A stretch of 64,000 nucleotides of DNA from Schistocephalus solidus (taxonomy: Eukaryota; Platyhelminthes; Cestoda; Diphyllobothriidea; Diphyllobothriidae), in the NCBI GenBank assembly GCA_017591395.1, contig WEDG01004212.1, forward strand, positions 1-64,000, given 5' to 3'. Of the stretch, positions 44,560-54,994 are shown one piece after another (position 1 is the stretch's first letter; every line of letters starts with the position of its first letter). The translations under genes and the position numbers were made by a program. The notes below the pieces were generated by a model. That model searched no databases. It had not been told where the DNA came from and was given only the letters and a program-made list of their open reading frames with translations.

Positions 44560-45333
44560 GGAGATGACGAGGCGGTTATCTGTCCAACCATCGGCATCGC
44601 GGATCGCCTTGGTTACCAGCACGTCCTGTCGATCTCGCCTCCGGACGAGAACATAGTCCAGCAGCTGTCAGCGTCATGACCGAGGGTGCATCCACGTGGC
44701 CTTCTCCTGCGTCAGAAGGCGAAAGAAGGTGTTGGTTAGCAGGAGACGGTGTTCCGCACACGTGCGCAGAAGAAGGAGGCCGTTATCGTTACAGCTACTG
44801 AAACCGTGGGGACCAAGCACTCCCTGCCAGGAAGCGTTGTCCATCCCGACGTGGGCATTGAAGTAACCAAGGACAATAAACTTGTCCTTATTCGGCACAG
44901 TCACAAACAGGGCGTGCAGGTCCTCGTAGAATTTGTCCTTCACCGCATCAGAGCTCGTCATTGGGGGAGCGTAGGCGCTGATGATGGTGGCGAACTGGTG
45001 TCCCCGAAGAGGCAGGCGGAGGCTCATCAGGCGATCATTGATACCCTGCGGCAGACAGGGCAGACGTCCAACAATGTCGTTCCGGATGGCAAAGGCAACA
45101 CCAGCGTCGCGTAGCTCTGCCTTTGGCCGGCCGCTCCAGAAGGAGATATAGCCGGCACCCATCTCCTCCAGCTGACCCTGCTCCGAGAATTGGGTCTCGC
45201 TGAGAGCAGCAATGTCCACCTCGTAGCGCACCAGTTCCCAAGCGACTAGCGCCGTCCTTCGTTCCGGCCGGTTGCTCCTAGGATTGTCTAAAAGGGAACG
45301 AACATTCCAGGCTGCTAGTGTGAGTGGACTCAC
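44560..45333 (-). pseudogene. LINE F APE-type endonuclease, catalytic residues lost
   Basis: A 219-aa frame from ATG 45,333 starts [13 protein letters not shown]. It has [10 protein letters not shown] with the catalytic Glu and [11 protein letters not shown]. In this family the latter segment is G-D-F-N-A, so the catalytic Asp is Tyr here. After a stop at 44,674, L-D-Y-V-L-V-R-R and G-W-T-D-N-R-L-V (about 44,565-44,620) continue the fold; the expected T-D-H now has Asn for His. Two active-site losses make nicking activity very unlikely. Confidence 0.87.
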
Positions 45334-45990
45334 CCGAGCAGCCTGGGGGGTATGGCGAGGGGGAGTGGGACGAGGGGTTTGTTGTTTGTTTGAGTTTTAT
45401 GACTGCGTATTTTGCGATCTGCGAGCCGTGGCCGGCTCCAGAAGACGTGATACCCAGCATTTGTTTAGGGCACCTTTTCTAGCCCCTTCCTCCGCGAGGA
45501 GGCAAGCAGTGCTGTCCCTAAACATGGCTGCTCGGACATCCCAGACGGCTGTCGAACCCCACTATGGGTCACGGTTTTGTTTTAGTGGGAGAGCGACCCG
45601 AGTTAGTCTGGTCCGCCTACGGGGTTGCTGTCGCACCCACCGTAGGACGTTTTGAGAGGGGATGGTGGGAATTTCGGGAGTCAGACATACCGGGCGTGGA
45701 GGCACACACAACACCGGAGACCCTCACCTGGTTTAGACCGCCGGTCGTGACGGTTGCCCGGGGTGAGGCCGCTGGGAAGAAGCCAACTTCGAGGAGCCAC
45801 AGGTGAGAGTTGGGTACCAGTTAGAGGCGGCCACAAGAGCATTCACCACCTGTACGAGACAAATGGAGTGACCAAATGCTATCTGTATGGTGCTACCCCT
45901 AACTAGTACCCCATACACCCCCGCTGGAGATACAGAGGGACGTTGGCTAACAAGAGCTACAGGGCGAAACTCACAGACAAATTTCAGTTG
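45334..45990 (-). other. LINE F leader region with shared repeat
   Basis: GC-rich, no convincing gene on either strand. The part at 45,740-45,925 (gaggagccacaggtgagagttggg, then aggcggccacaagagcattcaccacc, then agtaccccatacaccc) is shared with 31,640-31,800. Open frames on both strands (45,272-45,655 plus; 45,733-46,047 minus) look like products of the high GC content. The 5' boundary near 45,990 is approximate. Confidence 0.5.
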
Positions 45991-46099
45991 TGTAGTATTC
46001 GACGTAGGCTTCTTGGTTGCTGATGAGTGTACAACTTGACGTTCCATTTGGGGTTTGATATCAGCAAAAAACCTTACTTCCGGTCAGATATTTAAATGA

Positions 46100-46455
46100 A
46101 CGTTCGTGCTAAGAGAAAATATATTCCACTTCTATCGATAAAACAGTGCAGCAAAATTTGATAGATTTTGCTTTGATGTCACCATCGCTGGATAGTTTTG
46201 AAAAGAACCTTGAAATTTTATGTTCAAAAATCAGCCGAAGAGATGAGGCATTTGATTTATTCCTTGCTACACACCTGCCAATTGTCACATTTTATGGTCC
46301 CCTTCGAACAATATTCACTTTAGGTCACTTGTTGAGGGAATGAGGCCTTCGCTATTGAGCTTTCTATTCAAGTCCGATAATAACAATGAACTTAGTTGTC
46401 ACAGCAGTAAAGTTAGGAGGTATAGAGTCATTGGTATTTGTGAACCAGTGGTTTT
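46100..46455 (+). mobile_element. E-like LINE C-terminal end
   Basis: Frame 46,146-46,343 contains M-S-P-S-L-D-S-F-E-K-N-L-E-I-L and H-L-P-I-V-T-F-Y-G-P-L. These match T-S-P-S-L-E-S-F-K-M-N-L and H-A-P-L-V-T-F-Y-D-H-L at the end of LINE E (35,115-35,250). It is a short remnant of a CR1-like element ending where LINE B begins. Confidence 0.6.
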
Positions 46456-47010
46456 AATCTATCAGACCACTGCGCCCTGAATGTCTCGAAAGCACGCCGA
46501 ACTACTGGGTTTATCCTGAGAAATTTTAAAACTGTCAATATTAAAACCATCCTTTATTAAATTTATGTCAGAACTAGTCTGGAATACTGCGTGTTTCTAT
46601 TAAGCCTTCTGCACGCTAGTGAACGAAAGAGGATGGAATCGGTCCAGCATTTCTTTACCAAAAGAGTTGTCGCTTCAGATCACCGAAACCTGTCTTATCA
46701 AAAATGCTGTGAGCTTACCAACTTCAACACTTTGTAGCTTCACAGATGACAGAAGGGACTATTTCTACTGTTTAAAGTTTTAAAAAGTCGTACCTTTAAG
46801 CCCCTTACTACTCTGAGGCAGCTCGACCACTCACGGCTCACCAGTCATTGAGATGTATTTTTATTTCTTCCTCTGGCACGCACAGTTAGATACTACCAGT
46901 TTTTTCAGTAAACGCCATACCAATCTGGAGTAAGCTACCCAGAATTATCAAAATTCGGCAAAGTTATCCTTAGTTTAAGAGAGCTGTCACTCGTTTTATA
47001 TATTCAGGAC
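46456..47010 (+). mobile_element. LINE B 3' half, left part (split by LINE C)
   Basis: Collinear with 25,010-25,570 of the full LINE B: cagaccactgcgccctgaatg, cgaaagcacgccgaactactgg, then the antisense-free C-terminal blocks. 5'-truncated at 46,456. It breaks at tattcaggac (47,010); the rest of the element, starting aaggacatctctc, is at 50,369. Confidence 0.88.
47006..47010. repeat. target-site duplication of LINE C (aggac), left
   Basis: The pentamer aggac at 47,006-47,010 recurs at 50,369-50,373 directly after the LINE C tail. LINE B has a single copy of it at the matching point (attcaggacacc near 25,563-25,574), which confirms the duplication. Confidence 0.8.
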
Positions 47011-47033
47011 TATTCTGTACAAGAGAGAATGAA

Positions 47034-48219
47034 ATGGAGGGCGCTAAAAGCGGAATTGAAGAACTTGAAAGAACAGGGAGAGAAGGGACTGGTAATAAGG
47101 AACGGAGTGATTGTTCGAGTATAGAAACCCCTTCTATGGAGGTCGCCCGTCATTATGACAAAAGTCTCACGGTCGGGCAACTAATCCAATGCAAAAATCT
47201 ACACAAAATACAGTTCTATTGCGGATATATGCAAAGCCTCTTGAATATGGACACATCCTGTGCGAATGTCAGTCCAGCTGCCTCGAATGAAGAAGGCAGC
47301 GACATAGCCGGCTTACAACACACAAATAAACTTAAATGTTTATATACCAATGTCCAAAGCCTACTCCCTAAATAAGATGAGTTTAAGATATACATGTGCC
47401 AAAATTCACCAGATATCATCTCTATAACTGAAACGTGGCTGACCGCGAATGTGGACGATCGTGAAGTTGCCATCCCCGGTTTTCAGTTATTCAGAAAGGA
47501 TAGAGCAGGACGTCATGGTGGGGTGTGCTGAATTATGTCAGATATGGTCCGCTCTTGTCAGAAAAACAGGAAAAGCTCGCGTGCAAAACTGAAACCATGT
47601 GGCTCACCATCAGAACGCCGGGGTCCCAAGCACTTGAGATCCTAACGGTCTACCGACCACCGAAAAACGATCCACAGTCAGACAGTGGACTGATAAATGA
47701 TTTAGAATCGTTTGCTAGTCAATCCGAAGTCATGAGTTTGGGCGAATTAACGCTCCGAATATCGATTGATATCTGAGCTCGGCACCAGGCTCGGAATTAA
47801 ACTTCGATCGCCGCCTCCTAGAAGCTATACACAAACGCTTCCTAACTCAACACGCCCTGTCACCGACGAGAATACGCGAGGGGCAACAAGCTTACTGTTT
47901 GGACCTTGTATTGACAAAGGCACCTGACAGCGAAGATGTTGTGAACTGTCTATCCCCACTGGGCAAAAGTGATCACGTAGTCCTACAATGGGAATATTCA
48001 CTCTTCTCTGTCCCCGATCGAAGCATCACAGTCAAACGCAACCTAAAGCATGGAGTCTATGCCCAAATGACAATTAATGTGAGCCATTTAGATTGGAATG
48101 AACCATTCATCGGGTGTATTCTCGAGGATTGGTTGAAATTTAAGGCCGTATTACAGGGACTTATTACCAACTACTGTCCTAATTCGAAAAAAAGGTCACC
48201 AACAGGCCCCAGTGGATAA
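47034..48219 (+). pseudogene. LINE C N-terminus and endonuclease
   Basis: Frame 47,034-47,375 (113 aa) begins M-E-G-A-K-S-G-I and ends in the endonuclease start L-K-C-L-Y-T-N-V-Q-S-L-L-P-K, followed by TAA. P-D-I-I-S-I-T-E-T-W-L-T at about 47,408-47,445 has the catalytic Glu. The G-D-x-N segment near 47,735 reads L-G-E-L-T-L-R-I and is damaged. Frame 47,899-48,219 holds the end of the fold with G-K-S-D-H-V-V-L-Q-W (Asp-His pair). At least four frame breaks. Confidence 0.82.
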
Positions 48220-48479
48220 CGACCACACTGAAGAGTGAAGTGAACCGCAAGCGAAAGCTGTGGCAAACTTATCTAAGGGAAAAGACCGTCGAATCACTGA
48301 CGAAGTACAAGAGGTAGAGGAACAGGGTAAAAGGCCTGGTTTATAAAGTCCGCCAAATTTTTGAGAGTAAATTGATAAACCGTGCAGCAGGAAACCCGAA
48401 GCTCTTCTACAACTACATTAGGCAGTGCACTCGAAATAAAGACCCCATCCCTTTGTTAAAAATGGATGAAGGCGTCTAA

Positions 48480-49511
48480 CTTTGCAAGGACGAGGAAAAG
48501 GCTGAGCATCTTTCTGAGTTCTTTCAGTCGGTTTTTACGAGAGAAGCCAATCTAACCGCTGATAACTATAGTGTGGAAGAAATCCCGACAATTGACTCAG
48601 TGGTCATAACAGAACCTATTGTTCTGCAGGAATTACTGAAGCTGGACGAAACCAAATCGCCAGATCCTGATGTAATACCGGCAAAGTTGTTGAAGGAGTT
48701 GGCCGTAGAGTTGGCAGAACCCTTGTGTCTACTCGTCCAAGCCTCCCTTGCTGCAGGCAGATTGGCACCCGATTGGAAGACCGCGTGGATTTCCCCGATA
48801 CATAAAAGTGGCAGCCGGACTTCCGCAAATAACTACAAGCCGGTAAGTCTCCCCTTCATATGTTGCAAGATTATGGAGCTAATCATCAAACGTGAACTGA
48901 TGCAGTTTCTGGAGCGGCATCATCTTCTCTCTGACGCGCAGCACAGATTCCGCAGAGGAAGGTCCTCTTTAATTAATTTGCTCTACTGTCTGGAACGATG
49001 GACCCGAGCGGTCGATGAAGGAAATGTGGTGCGCGCAGTCTACATTGACTTCAAGAAGGCCTTTGATAGCGTGCCACACCAGCGTCTCCTATACAAACTC
49101 AACCGCATTGGGGTAAGGAGCAAGTTTTTGAAGTGGATCGAAAACTTCTTGATTGGGCGATCTCAGATTGTCCGTCTTGGCGATCAACAATCGGCGGAGG
49201 TGGCGGTTGAGAGTGGGGTTCCTCAGGGCTCCGTCCTTGGCCCTATCCTCTTCCTTATATACATTTATGACTGTGTAACTGGGTTGGACTGTGACACCGC
49301 CACGTTTGCTGACGATATAAGCTTTGGAAGGTCATCCGGAACGCAGCTGATGAAGCAAATCTACAGGCGAACTTGCATCAACTCGAGGAATGGTAGCACA
49401 ACTGGTTCCTCCCATTCAATGCTACCAAGTGCAATATTCTGCGATTCGGCAGAACCAGCACCGGGCACCAGAGAATTTACTATCTGGAAAACACACCGCT
49501 ACCAGAGGTAG
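48480..49511 (+). CDS. LINE C reverse transcriptase, longest open frame
   Basis: Open from just after a TAA at 48,477 to 49,511. That stop replaces a Lys codon present in the other LINE C copy, so upstream linker sequence continues in the same frame. Motifs: F-F-Q-S-V-F-T-R-E, N-N-Y-K-P-V-S-L, A-Q-H-R-F-R-R-G, Y-I-D-F-K-K-A-F-D-S-V-P-H-Q, S-G-V-P-Q-G-S-V-L-G-P-I-L-F and the intact active site F-A-D-D-I (about 49,307). One lost base right after this motif shifts the rest (S-F-G-R-S...), so the thumb is missing from this frame. Confidence 0.87.
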   Translation, partial: LCKDEEKAEHLSEFFQSVFTREANLTADNYSVEEIPTIDSVVITEPIVLQELLKLDETKSPDPDVIPAKLLKELAVELAEPLCLLVQASLAAGRLAPDWKTAWISPIHKSGSRTSANNYKPVSLPFICCKIMELIIKRELMQFLERHHLLSDAQHRFRRGRSSLINLLYCLERWTRAVDEGNVVRAVYIDFKKAFDSVPHQRLLYKLNRIGVRSKFLKWIENFLIGRSQIVRLGDQQSAEVAVESGVPQGSVLGPILFLIYIYDCVTGLDCDTATFADDISFGRSSGTQLMKQIYRRTCINSRNGSTTGSSHSMLPSAIFCDSAEPAPGTREFTIWKTHRYQR

Positions 49512-50131
49512 AGGCTCAGAAAGATCTAGGAGTATGGATCACGCCCTCACTGAAGCCATCGTTCCATTGCTCAAAAGTAGCAAAATCTGCCATGTCAAGT
49601 TTGTATCTAATTAAGCGAGCGTTTGCAAAGTTCGACAAAGATTGCTTTAATAAGGTCTTCGGGATGTAAGTGCGACCGCAATTGGAATTTTTCAAACAAG
49701 CCTGGAGACTTTGGTCTGTTAAAGACCACAACACCCTTGAGAAGGTCCAAAGACGTGCAACCAAGCTTGTTCAAGGTCAAAGCTGCGTGCCTTACGAGAC
49801 CCGATTGTCCAAACTTGATCTGCTTCCTCTGGACTATAGACAGCTACGCGGTGACTTAATACAAGCCTTTCGCATGCTGGGGTGTCATGATTGTTGCCTT
49901 GCATCTGGCAAATTCTTTGAGCTGGCCACTACCACTACTTTGCGAGGACATCCTATTAAAGTACGTGTGACAGGTGCAAGACTCGACACAAGAAGGTTCT
50001 TCTTCTCCAACAGAGTGATTAAGGCCTGTAATGCTTTACCTTCGGACATAATCATGTCCCCATCCGTTGACACTTTTAAGCGGAAGTTTGACCAGTACAG
50101 CCATAAGTACCACCACGACATCAGAACCTAA
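49510..50131 (+). pseudogene. LINE C RT thumb and C-terminus
   Basis: Frames 49,390-49,614 and 49,670-50,131. The second (153 aa) has R-P-Q-L-E-F-F-K-Q-A-W, L-E-K-V-Q-R-R-A-T-K-L-V-Q-G, D-Y-R-Q-L-R-G-D-L-I-Q-A-F and R-R-F-F-F-S-N-R-V-I-K-A-C-N-A-L-P. The Trp usual before N-A-L-P is Cys here. It ends F-K-R-K-F-D-Q-Y-S-H-K-Y. A typical CR1-like ORF2 end. Confidence 0.85.
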
Positions 50132-50368
50132 AACATTTCCGGAAACATATTCCCATCCACAATCTGCGCATTATATAACATACTACTCACTATTTTTGAG
50201 TAATGTTGTTTTATTATTGTTAGTCCGATGCCCTGTAGTGTGACGGGGAGATAACCCTTTGTCCAACGTCCGTTATTTGTCGGCCTTTTTTTAATTTGCA
50301 ATGTCATTGAAATCAATAGGGAGCTCAAAGGCTTAACCTTTATTTTCCTTAATAAAACTGAACTGAAA

Positions 50369-50752
50369 AGGACATCTCTCACGAATTTTGAGAACCGACT
50401 CTGTGGAATCTCCCTTCCGTTCTGATAGCGTTCGCTGGCTCTGTACCCTGTTCCAGGCTTCATGCTGAGGGCAATATTGCTCGCTGTGTAGTTCGAAATC
50501 GGTTAATTCTTCAGTCGACCGCCAACAACCGCTCGCTGACACACCTTTAACTGCTTTAAAATACTGAATCTATAACACTAAACGAAGAGCAACTACAAAG
50601 TGCACCTGTTACAAGCTTTAATTAATCGATGATCTGCAGTTTGCTCTCCTGGAAAACACTTAAAAGAACCATCGGGATTTTTTTTTCACTGTCAGATCGA
50701 TCATCTACTGTATATCTCTTTTGACCTTGCCTGTAAACTGGCAATAAATAAA
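50369..50752 (+). mobile_element. LINE B 3' half, right part
   Basis: Resumes with aaggacatctctcacg and follows LINE B 25,575-25,970: gaccgactctgtggaatctc, the ctgcagtttgctctcctgg block, atcatctactgtatatctc, then the ttgaccttgcctgtaaactg block and the aataaataaat tail. It joins 46,456-47,010 across the LINE C insertion. Confidence 0.88.
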
Positions 50753-50755
50753 TCT

Positions 50756-51155
50756 GCCACCACTGACACAATACGCATTATATGTTCAAAAGTTTCTCAA
50801 CAAATTAATATCTAGTTTGGATTTAAATTTTTCAACAATTTTGGAAAGTACCACCTCGTAAAAAAGTCCGTTGCATACACCACAGACCCTCTGCGAGAAG
50901 GCATTGCATCAGACGTCTGTATGGACCAACTTCCTCTGCAATTTAAAGGAATGAAACGCCAGTAGTTCCATCCCATCTATTTCGAAGAATTCATGAAAAG
51001 GCACACTCGTGGCTTCTGACTATCAAAGTTGTTTGGATGAGGTCATCGCGAAGTTGTCTGTAATAGAGAGGAAATAGCACTTTTGGTTAGTCTGGCTTCG
51101 TAAAACAAATAACTAAGATTCTCGATCATCGTCGTAGGTCTCCCTCCACCCGTTC
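50756..51155 (-). mobile_element. LINE C-terminal fragment, minus strand
   Basis: The minus strand reads F-F-S-Q-R-V-C-G-V-C-N near 50,875-50,910 and V-V-L-S-K-I-V-E-K-F-K-S-K-L-D near 50,810-50,860, the F-F-x-x-R-V ... F-K-x-x-L-D signature of CR1-like C-termini. L-R-D-D-L-I-Q-T-T-L near 51,030-51,060 is the preceding Y-R-Q-L-R-x-D-L-I block. No long frame. The family was not determined. Confidence 0.6.
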
Positions 51156-51164
51156 CTGCTGTAT

Positions 51165-52200
51165 ATAATAAATAAATATTTTCATTTTAAGCGCCCGGAT
51201 GTCACTAGCTCAAAAACCTAGACCTAAGGTAAAATCATGACTATGTGCAAATCGGTGCTCTTTGTGCGCAGCGATATATACCGTAAAATTTCAAAATAAT
51301 GTTGTGCATAGTTAGCATTGTTTTTCAAATCTGAGGATGATTTGTACTTTTAAAAGAATAGTGAACAATTTTAGATCAAAAATTGTGAGGTTAAGAAAAA
51401 ATAGTGTAAAAAAACCTCTTGCAAATAAAGTGGGGAAAGAAGTCGGTGAGCGCCCTTTTCCAAAAAATGTGCGGGAGAAAAACCGCGTTGCAAGGAGATA
51501 TTGACGCATAGTGCACGCTGCTTCTGAGCGTAGGATGAAAGGAAAATGTGATCTGGTAATTGAGTACGGAGACGTAAATATAGTGCACTCATGAGGGCTA
51601 GTTCGCATGCGACTCGACGATGAAGGTGAGACTTGGAAATCAACGTTGTCCAGTTGGAATTTAGCTGGTGGTTATCGGCAAACGAAACTGAGGTGCTTTA
51701 AACCGTGTGTGTCTATATAACTCGATTACTGACGATTAAGTGACTGAAAAATGGGTTATTAAGCATCTTAATTCGTGCGGGAGACGATGCATGGAAACTT
51801 AATTTTGAATGTCTTCACTTGAAAGCCCATAAATTAGTCGATAACATAATACCGATTGGTAGGTTATCCGAGAGAGAGCTATACCTGGAAGCAAATAAGA
51901 GATAGTGTTAAGAATTGGAGGCTATAGGTGGAGGTATAATCAGTAAAGAATTATGCAGATTGTACGGACGAATAACTAGGGTAACGGTTGAAATCGGGGG
52001 GAAGATTTTAACTATTATTTAGGCGGAAAAAGAGACAGAGGCCAGCTTCCAGTCCCCCAATCCAAAGAATGTTTTAGGTTAGTTAACTGGCATCTATTCG
52101 AGGAGGAAATATTTGGAAGTGTCCGATGTAAGAGCTTTTTAGTAAAAGGTCTGTGGATATTTTAAATTTTAGAACGGCTTTACTCGTTTATTTAACCAAA
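51165..52200 (-). mobile_element. LINE A2 3' UTR and RT end, copy 1
   Basis: Antisense A2 remnant: taaaatcatgactatgtgcaaatc (like aaagttatgactgtgtgcag at about 9,489), the gtggttatcggcaaacgaaac block (like 806-826), the agagagctatacctggaagc block, and gaacggctttactcgtttatttaaccaaag near 52,171. It stops near 52,200 and is followed by a second, similarly oriented unit. Confidence 0.65.
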
Positions 52201-52299
52201 GGGATGAAGAAGTAGACAGCGGTGTTCTGTGTGGCAAGCCAGATATGCATGGGAGTTCAGCTATATTGCATGCACAGTCAGAAAAGATTTCACATCCGC

Positions 52300-53010
52300 C
52301 AGCGAATTGTCCCTTGGCATAAGGAGCATTTTGAAAGAAAAGGTACGAATTATAAGAAAACAATTTGAGATCAGAACGAAGCAGTGAAAAACTGCAATGA
52401 AAGCAGGGGAGGCGCAACTTTCAAAAAGAATGTATAGGAGAAAAAGCTGCTCTGTGTTAGGATATGGAGGAGAAGGGTATGTTGCTACTAAGTGCAGGAT
52501 GAAACTATCGTGGCAGTCTAGTAATTAAGTACGCATACGTCTATATAGTGTGCTCAGGAGTTTTACTTTGTGTAAAAACTCGGGAAAACTGACAATGCAT
52601 GTGAGATCTCGAAATCTCTGTAGCCAGAATGGAATTCTGCTGATACTTAGAGTAAAATGAAACAAAGGGGATTTAAACCGTTTCCATCAATATGGCTCCG
52701 ACTATCAACTTGAGGAGTGCATTATACAGACATTGTGCTTCGTGGGGAGAAGATGCATGGAAACATATCTTAGAGACAGTATCCTAAATACTCAATAGCC
52801 CTTTCTCGGAGGCATAGAGAAGGCTTTGATAAAAGCTGAAGAAAATAGAATGTTACTCAAATCAGTGTTAAAATATGTGCGCAGTCATCGCTCGAAAGCA
52901 CACAGACTATTTGGCAACCTAATATTGATTGGCACATTATTCAGAATAAAGCTATATCTGGAATCGAAGAAGAGAAAATTTGGAAGTAGGTGAACGTTGA
53001 AGCTTGTACT
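52300..53010 (-). mobile_element. LINE A2 3' UTR, copy 2
   Basis: A second A2 3' region in the same orientation: agaatgtataggagaaaaagctgc, the taattaagtacgcatacgtc block like 51,558-51,575, an agaatggaattctgctgat block, then the ctatatctggaatcgaagaagag block. No coding frame survives. Confidence 0.6.
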
Positions 53011-53162
53011 TCACCAAGGAACAACCGCTGGAACGTGGAAGAATCCAACACACATGAATATTTTAATAGCCATAGAATCCTCAGGTAAATTTTGATACTT
53101 CCGAACATTGGAGAAAGCGCACTCCACGCTTCAATTTTTTTCAAAACAACATGTCTTCTAGC

Positions 53163-54190
53163 CTAAGTAACGGACTTAAACTTCATAAGCTCAAAGGACT
53201 TGAAATTCGAAACCAATTTCAAACGGCGCGTTTTTTTCAGCAACTTTTTCTTGAATGTCTGACGTGTTGTAAATATCATGGTCCTCAGTTTGTTCTTCTG
53301 TGGTAAAAATATATTTGACTTGCTTGGGCTCGCAGTATTAGCTCCTTTTCGCATCTTTGTAGTTTTCTTTTTAGATTGCTACTCAGCCAGGCAGGTCGCT
53401 TGTTCTGGTGGACACTGGCCAGTGGTTTTCGATGAGCAGTAGACGAAAATTCCCGAAGAACCTTCAATCTTCATTCACATCACCCACAATGATTTATGTG
53501 CAGTCGAGGTCAGTTAAAGCAGCTCTCATCCGAGTAAAATTAGCTCGCCAAATTTTGCACCCTTTTTCGTCTACAGTCAGCAAAACGAAGAATAATAAGT
53601 AGTCCCACATAAGCACTGCATGATCGCTTCGGCTGAGCGGTGAAATAAAGGTGACCTCGTCGATGCTGCCTGCTTTTTCATAAAACCATAGAGGAGGACG
53701 ATAGCTCTTTGACTTTTTCGGAGGGGAACAGGACATGTGTGCGGAGTGACTTCAATTTTTATGCAGAAGACAAGAGCTAGCGGGCTATTTTGGGCATGAA
53801 GAGTGTACAGAGTTCTAGTTAATTGTTGACGTCACCCATAATAATTGTATTAGGTAGTTTGATAATTTCTACAACTGTTGGGAAAAATTGCTATCGGCGG
53901 TTCGGTCCGTCCTAGGTGACCGATTGACAGTGAAGACATCAAGACACAGAGAGACTAGAGCCTTGATGGTAAACGATAAAGCTTTCCTGATGTGCACGAC
54001 CTTGCTTGTCTTATCGGACACAATCAGGACTTCTTTCACATACCCGATTATCCCAACACCCTGCAGGTTTTCTCTATCCCTCCGAGCTATTTGTTATCCA
54101 GGTAATACTATTTATATATCTTGAATACTGCCGGACAGCCGGTTTTCAGTACTGCTATCACATCTTGAAACAGTTCGATGGGGCAAATTT
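53163..54190 (-). mobile_element. E/D-like LINE endonuclease, minus strand
   Basis: Antisense endonuclease: frame 53,494-53,736 has S-I-D-E-V-T-F-I-S-P-L-S-R-S-D-H-A-V-L-M with the Asp-His pair. Frame 53,285-53,467 continues with N-K-R-P-A-W-L-S-S-N-L-K-R. The upstream half (53,888-54,190) aligns in antisense with LINE E around 32,600-32,800. At 53,165-53,225 the frame runs into a segment resembling the leader of LINE B (see findings). Heavily broken. Confidence 0.7.
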
Positions 54191-54994
54191 TTAACCCATC
54201 AAGTTTAGACACCAACAATTTTCTTAGTAATTATCCGACACCAGCAATTATTTCAGCGAAAAGTACTAACGTAACCTCAATAAACCAACAAAGATTAGTC
54301 CTTTGTGAAGCTAAATCGACAAAATCCAACACAATATTCTAATATTGTATTATCAGATTCAATATGCTAATTGCTAGAATACAATTTTTGATAGCATTCA
54401 AAGTAATTTGTCCCTGAACGTTTCCTCCACGTAACCCATATCCATATTTTTTTAGATATCAGTCCAATTTGCGAAAAACACCCGCGAATGACGCACATGG
54501 ATTTGCTTGGATTTTATTGTCCTTCGAATCGACCGCACCCGATTCTACCTCCGTCGAATGAACCCACTCGATGCCCATAGCTTGAAAAGTACTCTCGCCT
54601 GTAAAATCATTAACATGAAGCCTTGAGCTTTATACTGTTTAGCTTTTTTCACTTTTGCTATTACTATTTTTTAAGACAGTTATTTTCACTTAAAACAAAC
54701 TCCTCATTTCACGCACTATTGAGCAAGCATACAACTACAACAAAGATACAGGGAGGTTGCACAAAAGAAATTGTTTCAAATTTGAGGATTGACAATGCGG
54801 AAGCGATACTATATCAATAAGTTTATTCATAAAGGCTTTAGTCACTTGTATACAAGTACCTCAATTTTGCGCAACCCAAATTTCCGGTTTTGTTTGTCAC
54901 ACTGATGGGCATTAATGCGTCCCCTCGATTGTCAATCCCACAAACGTATTACGTTTCCTAACGAGTTTCGTTAACATTAGTTTCTTCGGTATCG
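54191..54994. other. unassigned AT-rich stretch
   Basis: No motif recognised. The right edge may include the decayed fingers of the RT that follows. Confidence 0.3.

Larger units (their letters stand above)
40644..45990 (-). mobile_element. LINE F: RTE-like element with a zinc-finger tail
   Basis: GC-rich non-LTR element on the minus strand. From its 5' side: leader (about 45,990-45,334), APE-type endonuclease (45,333-44,674 and on to about 44,560), linker (44,390-43,980), RT (43,910-42,770), C-terminal domain with C2H2 zinc fingers (42,422-41,532), long 3' UTR to about 40,644. Base composition contrasts sharply with the AT-rich LINEs on both sides. The endonuclease and RT carry disabling changes; the zinc-finger part is open. 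Confidence 0.9.
47011..50368 (+). mobile_element. LINE family C, best copy, inserted in LINE B
   Basis: A 3.36-kb CR1/Jockey-type LINE bounded by the aggac duplication. It carries an N-terminal stretch, the endonuclease, linker, RT, C-terminus and 3' UTR, and ends aataaaactgaactgaaa. There is no separate ORF1, so it may be 5'-truncated or the family may lack one. This is the most complete LINE C here and serves as reference for the split copy at 16.1-20.4 kb. Confidence 0.9.

Noticed and set aside
45272..45655. 127-codon plus-strand frame beside the LINE F endonuclease
   Set aside because: It lies in GC-rich leader DNA where long frames are expected on both strands. No recognisable domain.
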